64,000 bases of DNA from Rhizobium giardinii bv. giardinii H152 (GTDB lineage: Bacteria > Pseudomonadota > Alphaproteobacteria > Rhizobiales > Rhizobiaceae). The stretch is from positions 36,017 to 100,016 of the forward strand of contig NZ_KB902681.1 of assembly GCF_000379605.1 (NCBI RefSeq), read 5' to 3'. Position numbers and translations under genes: made by a program. Of this stretch, positions 1 through 9,800 are shown in pieces. The notes beneath the pieces are model-generated. The model saw nothing but the letters and a program-made list of their open reading frames with translations. It was not told the origin of the DNA and ran no database searches. How positions within the stretch are numbered: position 1 is the stretch's first letter; each line of letters opens with the position of its first letter.

Positions 1-1331
1 TTCTCGACCGGCTGCGCGCCGCAGCAAAGCTGCCAGAGCAATTGAACTGGAAGCAGTGGAAGGAAAATGCGCTCGCCGTCTATCAGGCGATCGACACGCA
101 ATCCGACCTCTGGCACCTGCCGAACGGCCAGACGCTGCGCGTTTTCGCAACGGCGCGTCCGCAAGGTGGCGCGACCTGGGTGTTCGAGAACCTGACGGAA
201 AAGGTCGATCTCGAAACCCGTTACAATACGCTGGTACAGGTCCAGGGCGAGACCATCGACCATCTGTCCGAAGGCGTCGCGGTATTCGGGCCGGACGGGC
301 GCATCAAACTGTCGAATCCGGCGTTCCGCGCGCTCTGGGGCGTCACGGAGGCCGAGGCCAAGCCAGGCACCCACATCCGGGCCATCGAGCAGGTGTGCGC
401 GCCGTCCTATGACCAGCCGGACGGCTGGAAACGGTTCTCGCACCTCATCACGAGTTTCGACGACGAGCGACCGTCCTGCCAGGGAATTCTCGAGCTGCGC
501 ACCGGTCTCATTCTGGATTTCGCCGTCATCCCGCTGCCGAATGCACAGACGATGCTCACCTTCGTCAACATCACCGACAGCGTACGCGTCGAACGGGCGC
601 TGACCGAGAAGAACGACGCGCTGCAGATGGCCGATCATCTGAAGAACGACTTCGTCAAGCACGTGTCCTACGAGCTGCGCTCGCCGCTGACCAACATCAT
701 CGGTTTTGCCGATCTTTTGAAGACTCCCGCCTTCGGCTCGCTGACGGAACGGCAGGCGGAATATGTCGACCATATCTCCACCTCGTCCTCGCTGCTTTTG
801 ACGATCGTCAACGACATTCTCGATCTCGCGACCGTCGACGCCGGCATCGTCGAGCTGGACCTGTCGGAAATCAACCTCACCGACCTGCTGGACGAGGTCT
901 CCCTTCAGATGGCCGATCGGCTGCAGGAAAGCGCCGTGACGCTGCAGATCGATACGCCTGACATGCTTGGTCTGTTCGTCGCCGACCACCAGCGGCTGAA
1001 GCAGATTCTCATCAAGCTGCTGACCAATGCCGCCAATTTCGCACCCGACGGCAGCACCGTCAGCCTGAGATGCCGCCGCGACGGCAGTGATTTCGTCTTC
1101 AGCGTAACCGACAACGGCCCCGGTATCCCGCAGGACATTCTCGATACCGTGTTCAACCGGTTCGAAAGCCATGGGACACGCGGCGGCGCCGGGCTTGGCC
1201 TCTCCATCGTCGAAAGCTTCGTCAGCCTGCACCATGGCACGGTGTCGATCCGCAGCCACGAGGGCGAAGGAACGGAAGTGACCTGCTGCATTCCCTCCGG
1301 TGAGCTTCCGAAATTCGCAGCGGCGGAATGA
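1..1331 (+). CDS. divL: DivL-type sensor kinase with tyrosine at the phosphoacceptor site (5' end cut by window)
   Basis: The open frame runs through the left edge, so only the C-terminal ~442 residues are visible. A PAS-like domain (around the GVAVFGPDGRIKLSN stretch) is followed by a dimerisation/H-box and a HATPase domain with N-box (KLLTNAANF), G1 (DNGPGIP) and G2 (GGAGLGLSIVE) motifs. The H-box reads HVSYELRSPL: the usual histidine of SHELRTPL is tyrosine (codon TAC at 669-671). That substitution is the hallmark of DivL, the essential alphaproteobacterial regulator that links DivK to the CckA-ChpT-CtrA relay at the cell pole. The stop overlaps the next start by ATGA (1328-1331), implying translational coupling to the tsaE fusion. 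A degenerate histidine kinase of other function is the alternative; the Tyr and the tsaE neighbour favour DivL. Confidence 0.85.
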   Translation, partial: LDRLRAAAKLPEQLNWKQWKENALAVYQAIDTQSDLWHLPNGQTLRVFATARPQGGATWVFENLTEKVDLETRYNTLVQVQGETIDHLSEGVAVFGPDGRIKLSNPAFRALWGVTEAEAKPGTHIRAIEQVCAPSYDQPDGWKRFSHLITSFDDERPSCQGILELRTGLILDFAVIPLPNAQTMLTFVNITDSVRVERALTEKNDALQMADHLKNDFVKHVSYELRSPLTNIIGFADLLKTPAFGSLTERQAEYVDHISTSSSLLLTIVNDILDLATVDAGIVELDLSEINLTDLLDEVSLQMADRLQESAVTLQIDTPDMLGLFVADHQRLKQILIKLLTNAANFAPDGSTVSLRCRRDGSDFVFSVTDNGPGIPQDILDTVFNRFESHGTRGGAGLGLSIVESFVSLHHGTVSIRSHEGEGTEVTCCIPSGELPKFAAAE

Positions 1332-2821
1332 TGCAGGCGATCGAACTCCTCCTGAAAGACGAGGCCGCAACCATCCAACTCGGCGAAGACCTGGCGCTGG
1401 CATTGAAGCCGGGCGACTGCCTGGCGCTGTCCGGCGACCTCGGGGCCGGCAAGTCGACGCTCGCCCGCGCCTTCCTGCGCGCCATGGCCGACGACGAAGC
1501 GCTTGAAGTCCCAAGCCCGACCTTCACGCTGGTGCAAAGCTACGATCTGCGCATTCCGGTTTCGCATTTCGACCTCTACCGGCTGGCGGATGTGTCGGAG
1601 CTCGACGAGCTGGGTCTCGACGAAGCGCTGTCGGACGGTATTTGCCTGGTGGAATGGCCTGAAAATGCCCTGTCGGCACTGCCGAAGACGCGGCTCACGG
1701 CCACATTTTCCCACCTCGACGATGGTCGTCGCGTCATCATCTCCGGCGACCCGGCGGCTTTGGCGCGGGTCACGCGCAGCCTGGCGATTCGTTCCTTTCT
1801 CGAAGACCGCGGATACCGCCATGCAAGACGCCGGCATCTCAGCGGTGATGCGTCGGCACGCGCCTATGAACGAATCCTGGTCGAAGGCCAGCCAGCGACG
1901 ATCCTGATGGATTCGGCCCGCCACAAGCCCGGCCCAATCCTGCAGGATGGCAAATACTACCAGCAGCTCGCCCATCTCGCCGAAGATGTCGTCCCCTTCG
2001 TCGCGATCGGCCGCGACATTCGCGACAAGGGATTTTGCGCGCCCGCAATTTACGAACACGATCTCGAAGCCGGCATTCTCCTGATCGAAGATCTCGGCAG
2101 CGAGGGCATCCTCGATACCGATGGAGAGCCGATCGCTGAACGTTATCTGGAAAGCGTACGAATGCTTGCGCATCTGCATGCGCAGCCGGTGACCCGCGAC
2201 ATACCGCTGTCCGAGACCATCACGCATCACATCCCCGATTTCGATCGGGCGGCGATGACGATCGAAACCAGCCTGCTGATCGACTGGTATCTCCCGTGGA
2301 AGCGCGGCGAAAAGGCCTCCGACGCCGAGCGTGCAGAGTATTTCGCAATCTGGGACTCGCTGATCGATCTTCTCGCCACCTCGGAAAAAAAGCTGCTGCT
2401 GCGGGACTTTCACTCACCGAACATCATCTGGCGCGATAAGCGCGCCGGCTTCGACCGTATCGGCATCATCGATTTCCAGGACGCGATGATCGGCCCCACG
2501 GCCTATGACGTGGCCTCGATCACGCAGGACGCACGGGTGACGATCGCCCCGGACCTTTGCGAGCAGATGCTGTCGCTCTATTGCTCGCAACGTCATGCTC
2601 TTGGCGATTTCGACGAAGCGATGTTCCGGCGCGATTGGCATCTCATGTCGGCGCAGCGCAACTGCAAGCTTGTCGGCATCTGGGTCCGACTGATGCAGCG
2701 CGACGGCAAGCCCTTCTACATGAAGCACATGCCGCGGACATTTTCCTATCTTCAGGTGGCGCTTAAGCACCAAGCGCTCGCGCCCTTGCGCGAATGGTGC
2801 ATAAAGGCAGGAATCCTTTAA
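1328..2821 (+). CDS. tsaE: Bifunctional TsaE ATPase / aminoglycoside-phosphotransferase-like sugar kinase (AmgK-like) fusion
   Basis: The 497-residue product joins two domains. Residues 1 to ~150 are TsaE, the ATPase of the tRNA t6A37 threonylcarbamoyl complex, with Walker A GDLGAGKST (36-44) and the family stretches PSPTFTLV and HFDLYRL. Residues ~165-497 are an APH-fold kinase with catalytic loop LRDFHSPN and metal motif IDFQDAMIGP. The second half resembles AmgK, the anomeric MurNAc/GlcNAc kinase of cell-wall recycling. It sits directly upstream of a MurU-like nucleotidyltransferase, the AmgK partner in Pseudomonas, which supports the sugar-kinase reading. The start overlaps the divL stop. 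Standalone TsaE is only ~150 residues, so the length proves the fusion; the kinase substrate is inferred from context. Confidence 0.88.
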   Translation: MMQAIELLLKDEAATIQLGEDLALALKPGDCLALSGDLGAGKSTLARAFLRAMADDEALEVPSPTFTLVQSYDLRIPVSHFDLYRLADVSELDELGLDEALSDGICLVEWPENALSALPKTRLTATFSHLDDGRRVIISGDPAALARVTRSLAIRSFLEDRGYRHARRRHLSGDASARAYERILVEGQPATILMDSARHKPGPILQDGKYYQQLAHLAEDVVPFVAIGRDIRDKGFCAPAIYEHDLEAGILLIEDLGSEGILDTDGEPIAERYLESVRMLAHLHAQPVTRDIPLSETITHHIPDFDRAAMTIETSLLIDWYLPWKRGEKASDAERAEYFAIWDSLIDLLATSEKKLLLRDFHSPNIIWRDKRAGFDRIGIIDFQDAMIGPTAYDVASITQDARVTIAPDLCEQMLSLYCSQRHALGDFDEAMFRRDWHLMSAQRNCKLVGIWVRLMQRDGKPFYMKHMPRTFSYLQVALKHQALAPLREWCIKAGIL

Positions 2822-2890
2822 AGCGCGTCAAACTTGACGCGCAAAGGTCGCTATAACACTTTTAAAACCGAATCACCGGTCAGGAATTCA

Positions 2891-3640
2891 GTGGACCAAG
2901 TGCTGCCTATGCCCATCAAGAATGCCATGGTGCTTGCCGCGGGGCTTGGCACCCGGCTGCGCCCCATCACCAATACGATTCCCAAACCGCTCGTGCGCAT
3001 CGCGGGAAAACCGATGATCGACTATGTGCTCGATGCGATCGAAGGCGCGGGGGTGGAGACGGCCGCCGTCAACGTCCATCATTTCGCCGATCAGATGGAA
3101 GCGCATCTGAAGGACAGACGCCGGCCCAGGATCGTCATTTCCGATGAGCGGGCATCGCTGATGAATTCCGGCGGCGGCCTTGCCAAGGGCTTGAAGCTGC
3201 TTGCCGACGGCCCGGTGCTGGTCATGAATGCCGATCTCTTCTGGGTCGGCGAGAAGCGGGGCGTACCCTCCAATCTCGAGCGGCTTGCATCGTTCTTCGA
3301 CGCGGAAACCATGGACATGGCGCTGCTGTGTGTGCGCAACGAAGACACGACAGGGCATAACGGCAAGCTGGATTTCTCGCTCGATCCGCAGGGCCGTCTT
3401 TACCGCTACCGGGAAGGCATGCAAAACCCGGTCGTCTATGCGGGCGCGATCGCCCTGCACAGTCGGCTTTTCGCCGATGCTCCGGAGGAGCCCTTCAACC
3501 TCAACATCTATTTCGACAAGGCGATCGAGAGAGGCAGGCTGTTCGGCATCGTGCTCGAAGGCCATTGGCTGACCGTTGGAACGCCGGAAGCGATCGGCGA
3601 GGCAGAGGAGGCGATCCGCCGCTTCCAGACGGGAGCTTGA
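2891..3640 (+). CDS. murU: MurU-like nucleotidyltransferase (N-acetylmuramate-1-phosphate uridylyltransferase)
   Basis: A sugar-1-phosphate nucleotidyltransferase of ~249 residues with the N-terminal nucleotide-binding signature LAAGLGTRLRPIT followed by PKPLV, and the downstream MNADLFW metal/substrate motif. Such enzymes make NDP-sugars from a sugar-1-phosphate and NTP. Genes of this kind are often annotated mannose-1-phosphate guanylyltransferase, but the upstream APH-type kinase suggests the AmgK-MurU route that turns recycled MurNAc into UDP-MurNAc. The start is uncertain: GTG at 2891 has AGGA 5 nt upstream, whereas ATG at 2909 begins MPIKNAMVLAAG, closer to the usual family N-terminus. 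It lies 69 bp after the fusion gene and just before addB. Confidence 0.75.
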   Translation: MDQVLPMPIKNAMVLAAGLGTRLRPITNTIPKPLVRIAGKPMIDYVLDAIEGAGVETAAVNVHHFADQMEAHLKDRRRPRIVISDERASLMNSGGGLAKGLKLLADGPVLVMNADLFWVGEKRGVPSNLERLASFFDAETMDMALLCVRNEDTTGHNGKLDFSLDPQGRLYRYREGMQNPVVYAGAIALHSRLFADAPEEPFNLNIYFDKAIERGRLFGIVLEGHWLTVGTPEAIGEAEEAIRRFQTGA

Positions 3641-3647
3641 GGGCGTG

Positions 3648-6600
3648 GTGGATACCGTTTCCAACGTCTTCACCATTCCACCGGGTCTTCCCTTCCTGAA
3701 GACGCTGGTCGAAAAGCTGTGTTCGGGTGAACTGGTGCCCGGTTTCCGCTATGCGCAGGCCGATCCGCTTGCCCTTGCCGGCATCACCATCTTCGTGCCG
3801 ACCCGCCGCTCGGCGCGCGTCTTGCGCTCTGAATTGGTCGATTGCCTCGGCGGCCGCTCGGCGATCCTGCCGATAATCCGGGCGCTGGGCGAAACCGACG
3901 ACGACAGCGGCTTCTTCGATGCGGAAATCCCCGCAATCCTTGATCTCGCTCCGCCTTTGCCCAACACAGCTCGGCTGATCGAGCTTGGCCGCCTCGTTCT
4001 CGCCTGGCGCAACCAGCTGCCGAAGGCCGTGGTGGACGTGCATGCGGAAAGCCCGCTGATTGCACCCGCCAGCCCCGCCGACGCGATCTGGCTCGCCCGC
4101 GATCTCGCCGAGATCATCGACGCGATGGAGACGGAAGAGCTGGACTGGGACGCGCTGGACAATCTCGACGCGAACGACCATGCGATGTGGTGGCAACTGA
4201 CCCTCGAATTCCTCAGGATCGCCCGCACCTACTGGCCGGCGCGGCTGGAGGAGCTCAAGCAATCCTCGCCGGCCCGGCACCGCAACGCCATCCTCGAAGC
4301 CGAGACGCAACGTATCGCCGCCGGCAAGGTTACCGGGCCGATCATCATTGCCGGATCCACCGGCTCCATCCCCGCGACGGCCAAGCTGATCGCCGCGGTG
4401 CAGAAGCTGCCGAACGGCACGATCGTGCTGCCCGGTCTCGACCGGACGATGAGTGACGCCGAATGGGCAACGATCGCGCCGGAAACAGCGAAATTCGCCG
4501 GTGATCCGGCAAGCCGCAGCCATCCGCAATACGGCTTCTTTCGCCTCTTGAAGGGCATGGGCATCAACCGCCATGACGTCGTGTCGCTCGGCACGGCAGA
4601 CGCAGACCTCGACTATCGTGCGGAACTCCTATCCCACGCGCTTTTGCCGGTGCAGGCCACGAGCGGCTGGACAGCTTTGCGTGCCGCCGTCGATCAGCAC
4701 CGGCTGACGGCGGCCTTTGCGGATGCGGCGCTGATCGAAACCGCCAATGAGCGCGAGGAGGCGACAGCGATCGCCGTCGCCCTTCGGCTCGCCCTGCACG
4801 GCAGTGAGGAAAGCCAGGCCGCGCTGATCACACCCGATCGCAACCTGGCCCGCCGGGTGACGGCAGAACTGCTGCGTTTCGGCATCGAGGCCGACGATTC
4901 GGCCGGTACGCCGCTGTCGGCCACCGGCCCCGGCAGCGTGACGCGGCTGCTTCTCGAAGCCGCGCTGCGGCCAGGCGATCCGGTCTCGATCACAGCGCTG
5001 CTGAAGCATCCACTGGCGCGCTTCGGCCTGCCGGCTGAGGTCATGGATGCAGCGGCGGAAGTGCTGGAACTGATGGCGCTGCGCGGTGGTACTGGCAGCG
5101 CCGATATTTCCGAACTCGAGGTTCTTTTCGATGAGGCGCTGCAGCACGAGGCCGGAAAGAAACATCTGCCGGAATGGCGAGGCCGGATCGATGACGCCGC
5201 GATCGCGCAGGCGCGCGACCTTGCCCGGCGCATTGCGGCCGCGGCGGAGCCTCTGGCTGGCACGCTGGTTCGCCACCACAGAAGCGGGCGCGGCCTGACG
5301 GCGGCCCTGACGCTTGCCGACTGGGCGGAAAAGACCGGCGTGGCGCTGGAAGCAGTCGCCGTAGACGAACACGGCAGCCTTGCCGGCCTGTGGTCGGGTG
5401 AGGCCGGCGAAGCCTTGGCGACGCTTCTGCGCTCCATCATCGACACCGACGGTCAGCTCACGGCCGATGGGCCACAATGGAGCGACATCATGGAGGCGCT
5501 CTCAACGAGCGAGGCGATCAAGCCACGTTCCATGCGCCATCCCCGCGTGTTCATTTTCGGGGCCCTGGAATCACGCCTGCAAAGCGTCGACCTCGTCGTT
5601 CTCGGCGGCATGAACGAGGGCACATGGCCCGGCCAGACGTCCAACGATCCCTTCCTGTCGCGCACCATGAAAACATCCATCGGCCTGGAGCCGCCCGAGC
5701 GGCGCATCGGCCAGCTCGCCCATGATTTCCAGATGGCCTGCGGCACCCGCAAGCTGATCCTGACGCGGGCGATGCGCAAGGGTGCCACGCCGACCGTCGC
5801 CTCCCGCTGGCTGCAGCGGCTTCTCGCCGTCGGCGGTCATGATTTCGCAGCGAAACTGCGCGAAAACGGCAAGGATTATCATCATTGGGCGGGCCTGCTC
5901 GACCAGGGCGTTACGCAACCGCTGGCGAGCCGCCCGGAGCCGAAGCCTGCGCCGGAACAGCAGCCTCGCAGCTATTCCTTCAGCGAAGTCACCCGCCTGA
6001 GGCGCGATCCCTATGCGATCTATGCCAAACGAATCCTACGGCTGCAGCCGATCGATCCCTTCAACCGCGACCCGGGCGCAGCCGAGCGCGGCACGCTCTA
6101 TCACAAGATCGTCGAGCGTTTCGTCCGCGCCAATCTCGATCCCGCCTCGCCCGAAGCGGCGCAGGAAATGAGCCGGCTGATCAACGGGGCCTTCGACGAA
6201 CAGGCCCTGCCCGCCCATATCGACATCGTCTGGCGGCCGCGCTTTGCCGCCGTCGGCAAGGCGTTCATCGATTGGGAAATCGCCCGGCATGCCGATATCC
6301 GCAAGTCCTACACCGAACTCTATGCCTCGATGGAAATCGGCGTCCACGACATCAAATTGACTGGTATGGCCGATCGCATCGACATCCTCGGCGATGGCTG
6401 CGCCGTGCTGATCGACTACAAGACCGGTTCCAGCCCATCGGTCAACGAGGCGCGGGCGCTGCTCGATCCGCAGCTGGCGCTGGAGGCCGCCGCGCTGAAG
6501 GCCGGCGCCTTCAAGCACGCTGGATCACGGCATCCGCAATCGCTCGTCTATGTCCGCCTGAAACCCGGCGAACGATTTAAACCAGAGGAAGTCAACAACG

Positions 6601-6830
6601 AACACGCCAAGGCGCGCGCCAATGTCCAGACCAAGTCGGCAGAACAGCTGGCCGACGATTCGCTGAAGGAACTGAGAGGGCTCCTCACCGCCCTGATGAA
6701 CGGCAAATACGGCTTTGCCTCCCGCGTGATCGTGCAGAAAGAGCGCGACTACGGCGGAGAGTACGATCATCTTGCCCGTGTCGCCGAATGGGCGACGGCG
6801 GAAGACGAGGAGGATGGCAATGAGGGATGA
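3648..6830 (+). CDS. addB: AddB, double-strand break repair helicase-nuclease subunit
   Basis: About 1060 residues, the usual size of alphaproteobacterial AddB. The N-terminal part is an inactivated superfamily-1 helicase fold, and the C-terminus has a RecB-type PD-(D/E)XK nuclease with AERGTLYHKIVERF (~residue 812) and VLIDYKTG (~residue 920). With AddA it forms the functional counterpart of RecBCD, resecting double-strand ends for RecA loading. GTG at 3648 is preceded by GAGGG 4 nt upstream; a GTG at 3645 is also in frame but too close to that site. It overlaps addA by 11 bp. No clustered cysteines for the iron-sulfur staple of Bacillus AddB are visible near the nuclease. Confidence 0.92.
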   Translation: MDTVSNVFTIPPGLPFLKTLVEKLCSGELVPGFRYAQADPLALAGITIFVPTRRSARVLRSELVDCLGGRSAILPIIRALGETDDDSGFFDAEIPAILDLAPPLPNTARLIELGRLVLAWRNQLPKAVVDVHAESPLIAPASPADAIWLARDLAEIIDAMETEELDWDALDNLDANDHAMWWQLTLEFLRIARTYWPARLEELKQSSPARHRNAILEAETQRIAAGKVTGPIIIAGSTGSIPATAKLIAAVQKLPNGTIVLPGLDRTMSDAEWATIAPETAKFAGDPASRSHPQYGFFRLLKGMGINRHDVVSLGTADADLDYRAELLSHALLPVQATSGWTALRAAVDQHRLTAAFADAALIETANEREEATAIAVALRLALHGSEESQAALITPDRNLARRVTAELLRFGIEADDSAGTPLSATGPGSVTRLLLEAALRPGDPVSITALLKHPLARFGLPAEVMDAAAEVLELMALRGGTGSADISELEVLFDEALQHEAGKKHLPEWRGRIDDAAIAQARDLARRIAAAAEPLAGTLVRHHRSGRGLTAALTLADWAEKTGVALEAVAVDEHGSLAGLWSGEAGEALATLLRSIIDTDGQLTADGPQWSDIMEALSTSEAIKPRSMRHPRVFIFGALESRLQSVDLVVLGGMNEGTWPGQTSNDPFLSRTMKTSIGLEPPERRIGQLAHDFQMACGTRKLILTRAMRKGATPTVASRWLQRLLAVGGHDFAAKLRENGKDYHHWAGLLDQGVTQPLASRPEPKPAPEQQPRSYSFSEVTRLRRDPYAIYAKRILRLQPIDPFNRDPGAAERGTLYHKIVERFVRANLDPASPEAAQEMSRLINGAFDEQALPAHIDIVWRPRFAAVGKAFIDWEIARHADIRKSYTELYASMEIGVHDIKLTGMADRIDILGDGCAVLIDYKTGSSPSVNEARALLDPQLALEAAALKAGAFKHAGSRHPQSLVYVRLKPGERFKPEEVNNEHAKARANVQTKSAEQLADDSLKELRGLLTALMNGKYGFASRVIVQKERDYGGEYDHLARVAEWATAEDEEDGNEG

Positions 6831-9800
6831 TCATTTCGGACCTCTCGAACCTTCACCTCAGGCCTGGCTCGACTGGACATCGGCCAAGCAGGCGCTCGCT
6901 TCCGATCCTGCCCGCTCCGCCTGGGTGGCGGCCAATGCCGGCTCGGGCAAGACGCATGTGCTGACGCAGCGCGTTATCCGGCTTCTGTTGTCCGGCTGCC
7001 GCCCGTCTGCCATTCTCTGCCTGACCTACACGAAGGCTGCCGCGTCGGAAATGTCCAACCGCGTCTTCGAACGATTGGCCGAGTGGGTGACGCTCGACGA
7101 CGCCGCGCTGGACGAGCGCATCGCAGCAATCGAGGGTGAAAAACCGGATCTCCTGAAACGCCAGGAAGCGCGGCGCCTGTTTGCCCGGGCGCTGGAGACG
7201 CCGGGCGGGCTGAAGATCCAGACGATCCACGCCTTCTGCGAAGCGCTGCTGCACCAGTTTCCGCTGGAAGCCAATGTCGCCGGCCATTTCTCGGTACTGG
7301 ACGACCGCGCTTCGGCGACGCTGCTCGCCGATGCGCGTCGCGCGCTTTTGACTGCCACGGCAACCGAGGATGACCGCGAGCTGACGGAAGCTTTTGCAAC
7401 GGTTCTCGATCTTGCCGACGATACCGGACTTGAAAAGCTGCTGTCGGCGATTGTCGCCAACCGCACGGCAATCCAGGCGTTTCTTGAAGATGCCAATCGT
7501 GGAATCGATCCGACGCTACGGGCAGCGCTCGGTCTCGCCTCCACCGAAACATCGGAGACAGCGATAGCCGGATTCTGGCCCTTGAAGGGTTTGAACGGCG
7601 CGGCGCTTGAGCGTTACATCGGCATCGCCCTTTCGGCCGGCGGGGCGAAGGTTGCGGAGTTCGCCGAAGGCCTGCGTGCCGTCGCAAAACTCGCCGATCC
7701 GCTACAGCGCTTCAATGCGCTCCGGGACCTCTTCTATACCCAGGGCGGCAAGCTGCGGGCGGAATCGGCCTTTCTGTCGAAACCGATTCGCGACAAGGCG
7801 CCCGATCTTGAACCGCTGGTGCTTGCCGCGCGCGAACACATCGCCGCGTCCATGGACCGCCTTAGCCTGCTTGAAATGTTCGAGGCGACGAATGCCGCCC
7901 TCACGCTCGCAGACCGGTTGAACGCCGACTACGAGGACATCAAGAAAAGCCGCAGCCAGCTGGATTTCGACGACCTGATCAACCGCACGGCGGCGCTGCT
8001 GTCGCGCGGTGACGTCAGCGCGTGGGTGCACTACAAGCTCGATCAGGGCATCGACCACATTCTCGTCGATGAGGCGCAGGACACGAGCCCCGTGCAGTGG
8101 ACCATCATCCAGTCGCTGGCGAAGGATTTCTTCTCCGGCGAAACGGCCCGCAGCGACAACCGCACGATGTTTGCCGTCGGCGACGAGAAGCAGTCGATCT
8201 ACTCCTTCCAGGGAGCTCGACCGGAGCGCTTCTCGGACGAGAGCATCGAGACAGAGAAGCGCGTCCGTGACAGCGGCCGGGCCTTCAGCCCGATCCGGCT
8301 GCAGCTTTCCTTCCGCTCCACCGAGGATGTCCTGTCTGCCGTCGATACGGTGTTCGAAAATCCGCTGCACGCGCGCGGGCTGAGCGCCCGGCGCGATGCC
8401 GTCGTGCATGCGTCCAATCGCATCGGTCATCCCGGCCTGGTCGAAGTGTGGGATGCGATCGCACCAGCCGACAGCGTTCAGGAGGATGACTGGACCGCAG
8501 CCTTTGATGCGACGCCCGAGGACGCGCCGGCTAATATTCTTGCTCAACGCATCGCCGCCGTGCTTGCCGACTGGATCGGCACGGAAACGGTGATCGAAAA
8601 GGGCGTCAAGCGGCCGATGCAGCCGGGCGACGTCATCGTTCTCGTGCGCAAGCGCGATGCCTTCGTCAATGCGCTCACCCGGGCCTTGAAGACGCGCCGC
8701 AACATTCCGGTTGCCGGAGCCGACCGGCTGGTTCTCACCGACCATATCGCCGTGCAGGACCTGATGGCGCTCGGACGCTTCGTGCTCCTGCCGCAGGACG
8801 ACCTTTCGCTCGCCGCCGTGCTCAAAAGCCCGTTGTTCAATCTGAGCGAAGACGATGTCCGGGATCTGGCAGTCGACCGCCCCCTCTCGGTCAGCGTCTG
8901 GCAACGGCTGCAGGAATGCGGCGGCCACGCGGCGAGCCGCTACCATGCGCCTCTGCAAAAGCTGCAGCGGTACAGGGCATTGTCGCGTGTCCTGCCTGTC
9001 CACGATTTCTACGCCCGTATCCTCGGCCATGACGGCGGCCGCGCCGCGTTCCTGGGCCGGCTCGGAACGGAGGTCAGCGACATCCTCGATGAATTCCTGA
9101 CCTTTGCGCTCGATCACGAGAAAAACGGTCTGCCGGGCCTGCAGGCCTTTATTTCGGGTCTCGAGATGGAAGCGCCGACGGTCAAGCGCGAGCAGGACAA
9201 GGAACGCAACGAAGTGCGCATCATGACCGTGCATGCCGCCAAGGGGCTGGAGGCGCCGGTGGTGTTCCTGGTCGATGGCGGCGGCAAGGCCTTCAATTCG
9301 CAGCATGTCTCGGGCCTTCGGCTGATCCAGCCGGACGATCACAAGACTGACAGTCTGCTTCCCGTCTGGCGGCCCCCGGGTGCCGCGTCCAACAGCTTGA
9401 TCGATGCGGATACCGCCCGGCTGAAGATCGCGGCCGAAGAGGAATATCGCCGGCTTCTCTATGTCGGCATGACGCGTGCCGCCGACCGGCTGATCGTCTG
9501 TGGCTATCAGGGCAAGCGGGCCAATCCCGAAAGCTGGCACGCCATGGTCACGACCAGCCTGTCCGGCGACGAACGCGGCCGCAGCACGCCCCGAACCTTC
9601 ACGGCAGGCAATCAGGAATGGACGGGCTATTCGTGGCAAACGTCCTCTGTCACGCGCGACCTGAAGACGCAGGATGCCGGCAAGGAAGCCGCCGACGCCC
9701 GCCCGGCAGGTTTGCCGGCCACGCTTCTGCAGCCCCTGCCGCCGCAGCGACATTTGCCCCGTCCGTTAAGCCCCTCCGGTGCGGGCGCCGTTATTGACGA

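Noticed and set aside
905..2413. 502-aa minus-strand open frame across divL and tsaE
   Set aside because: Spans two real plus-strand genes and shows no protein-family pattern.
7702..9753. 683-aa open frame on the minus strand inside addA
   Set aside because: It is antisense to a fully recognised AddA; long antisense frames are common in GC-rich genomes, and the translation has no domain pattern.
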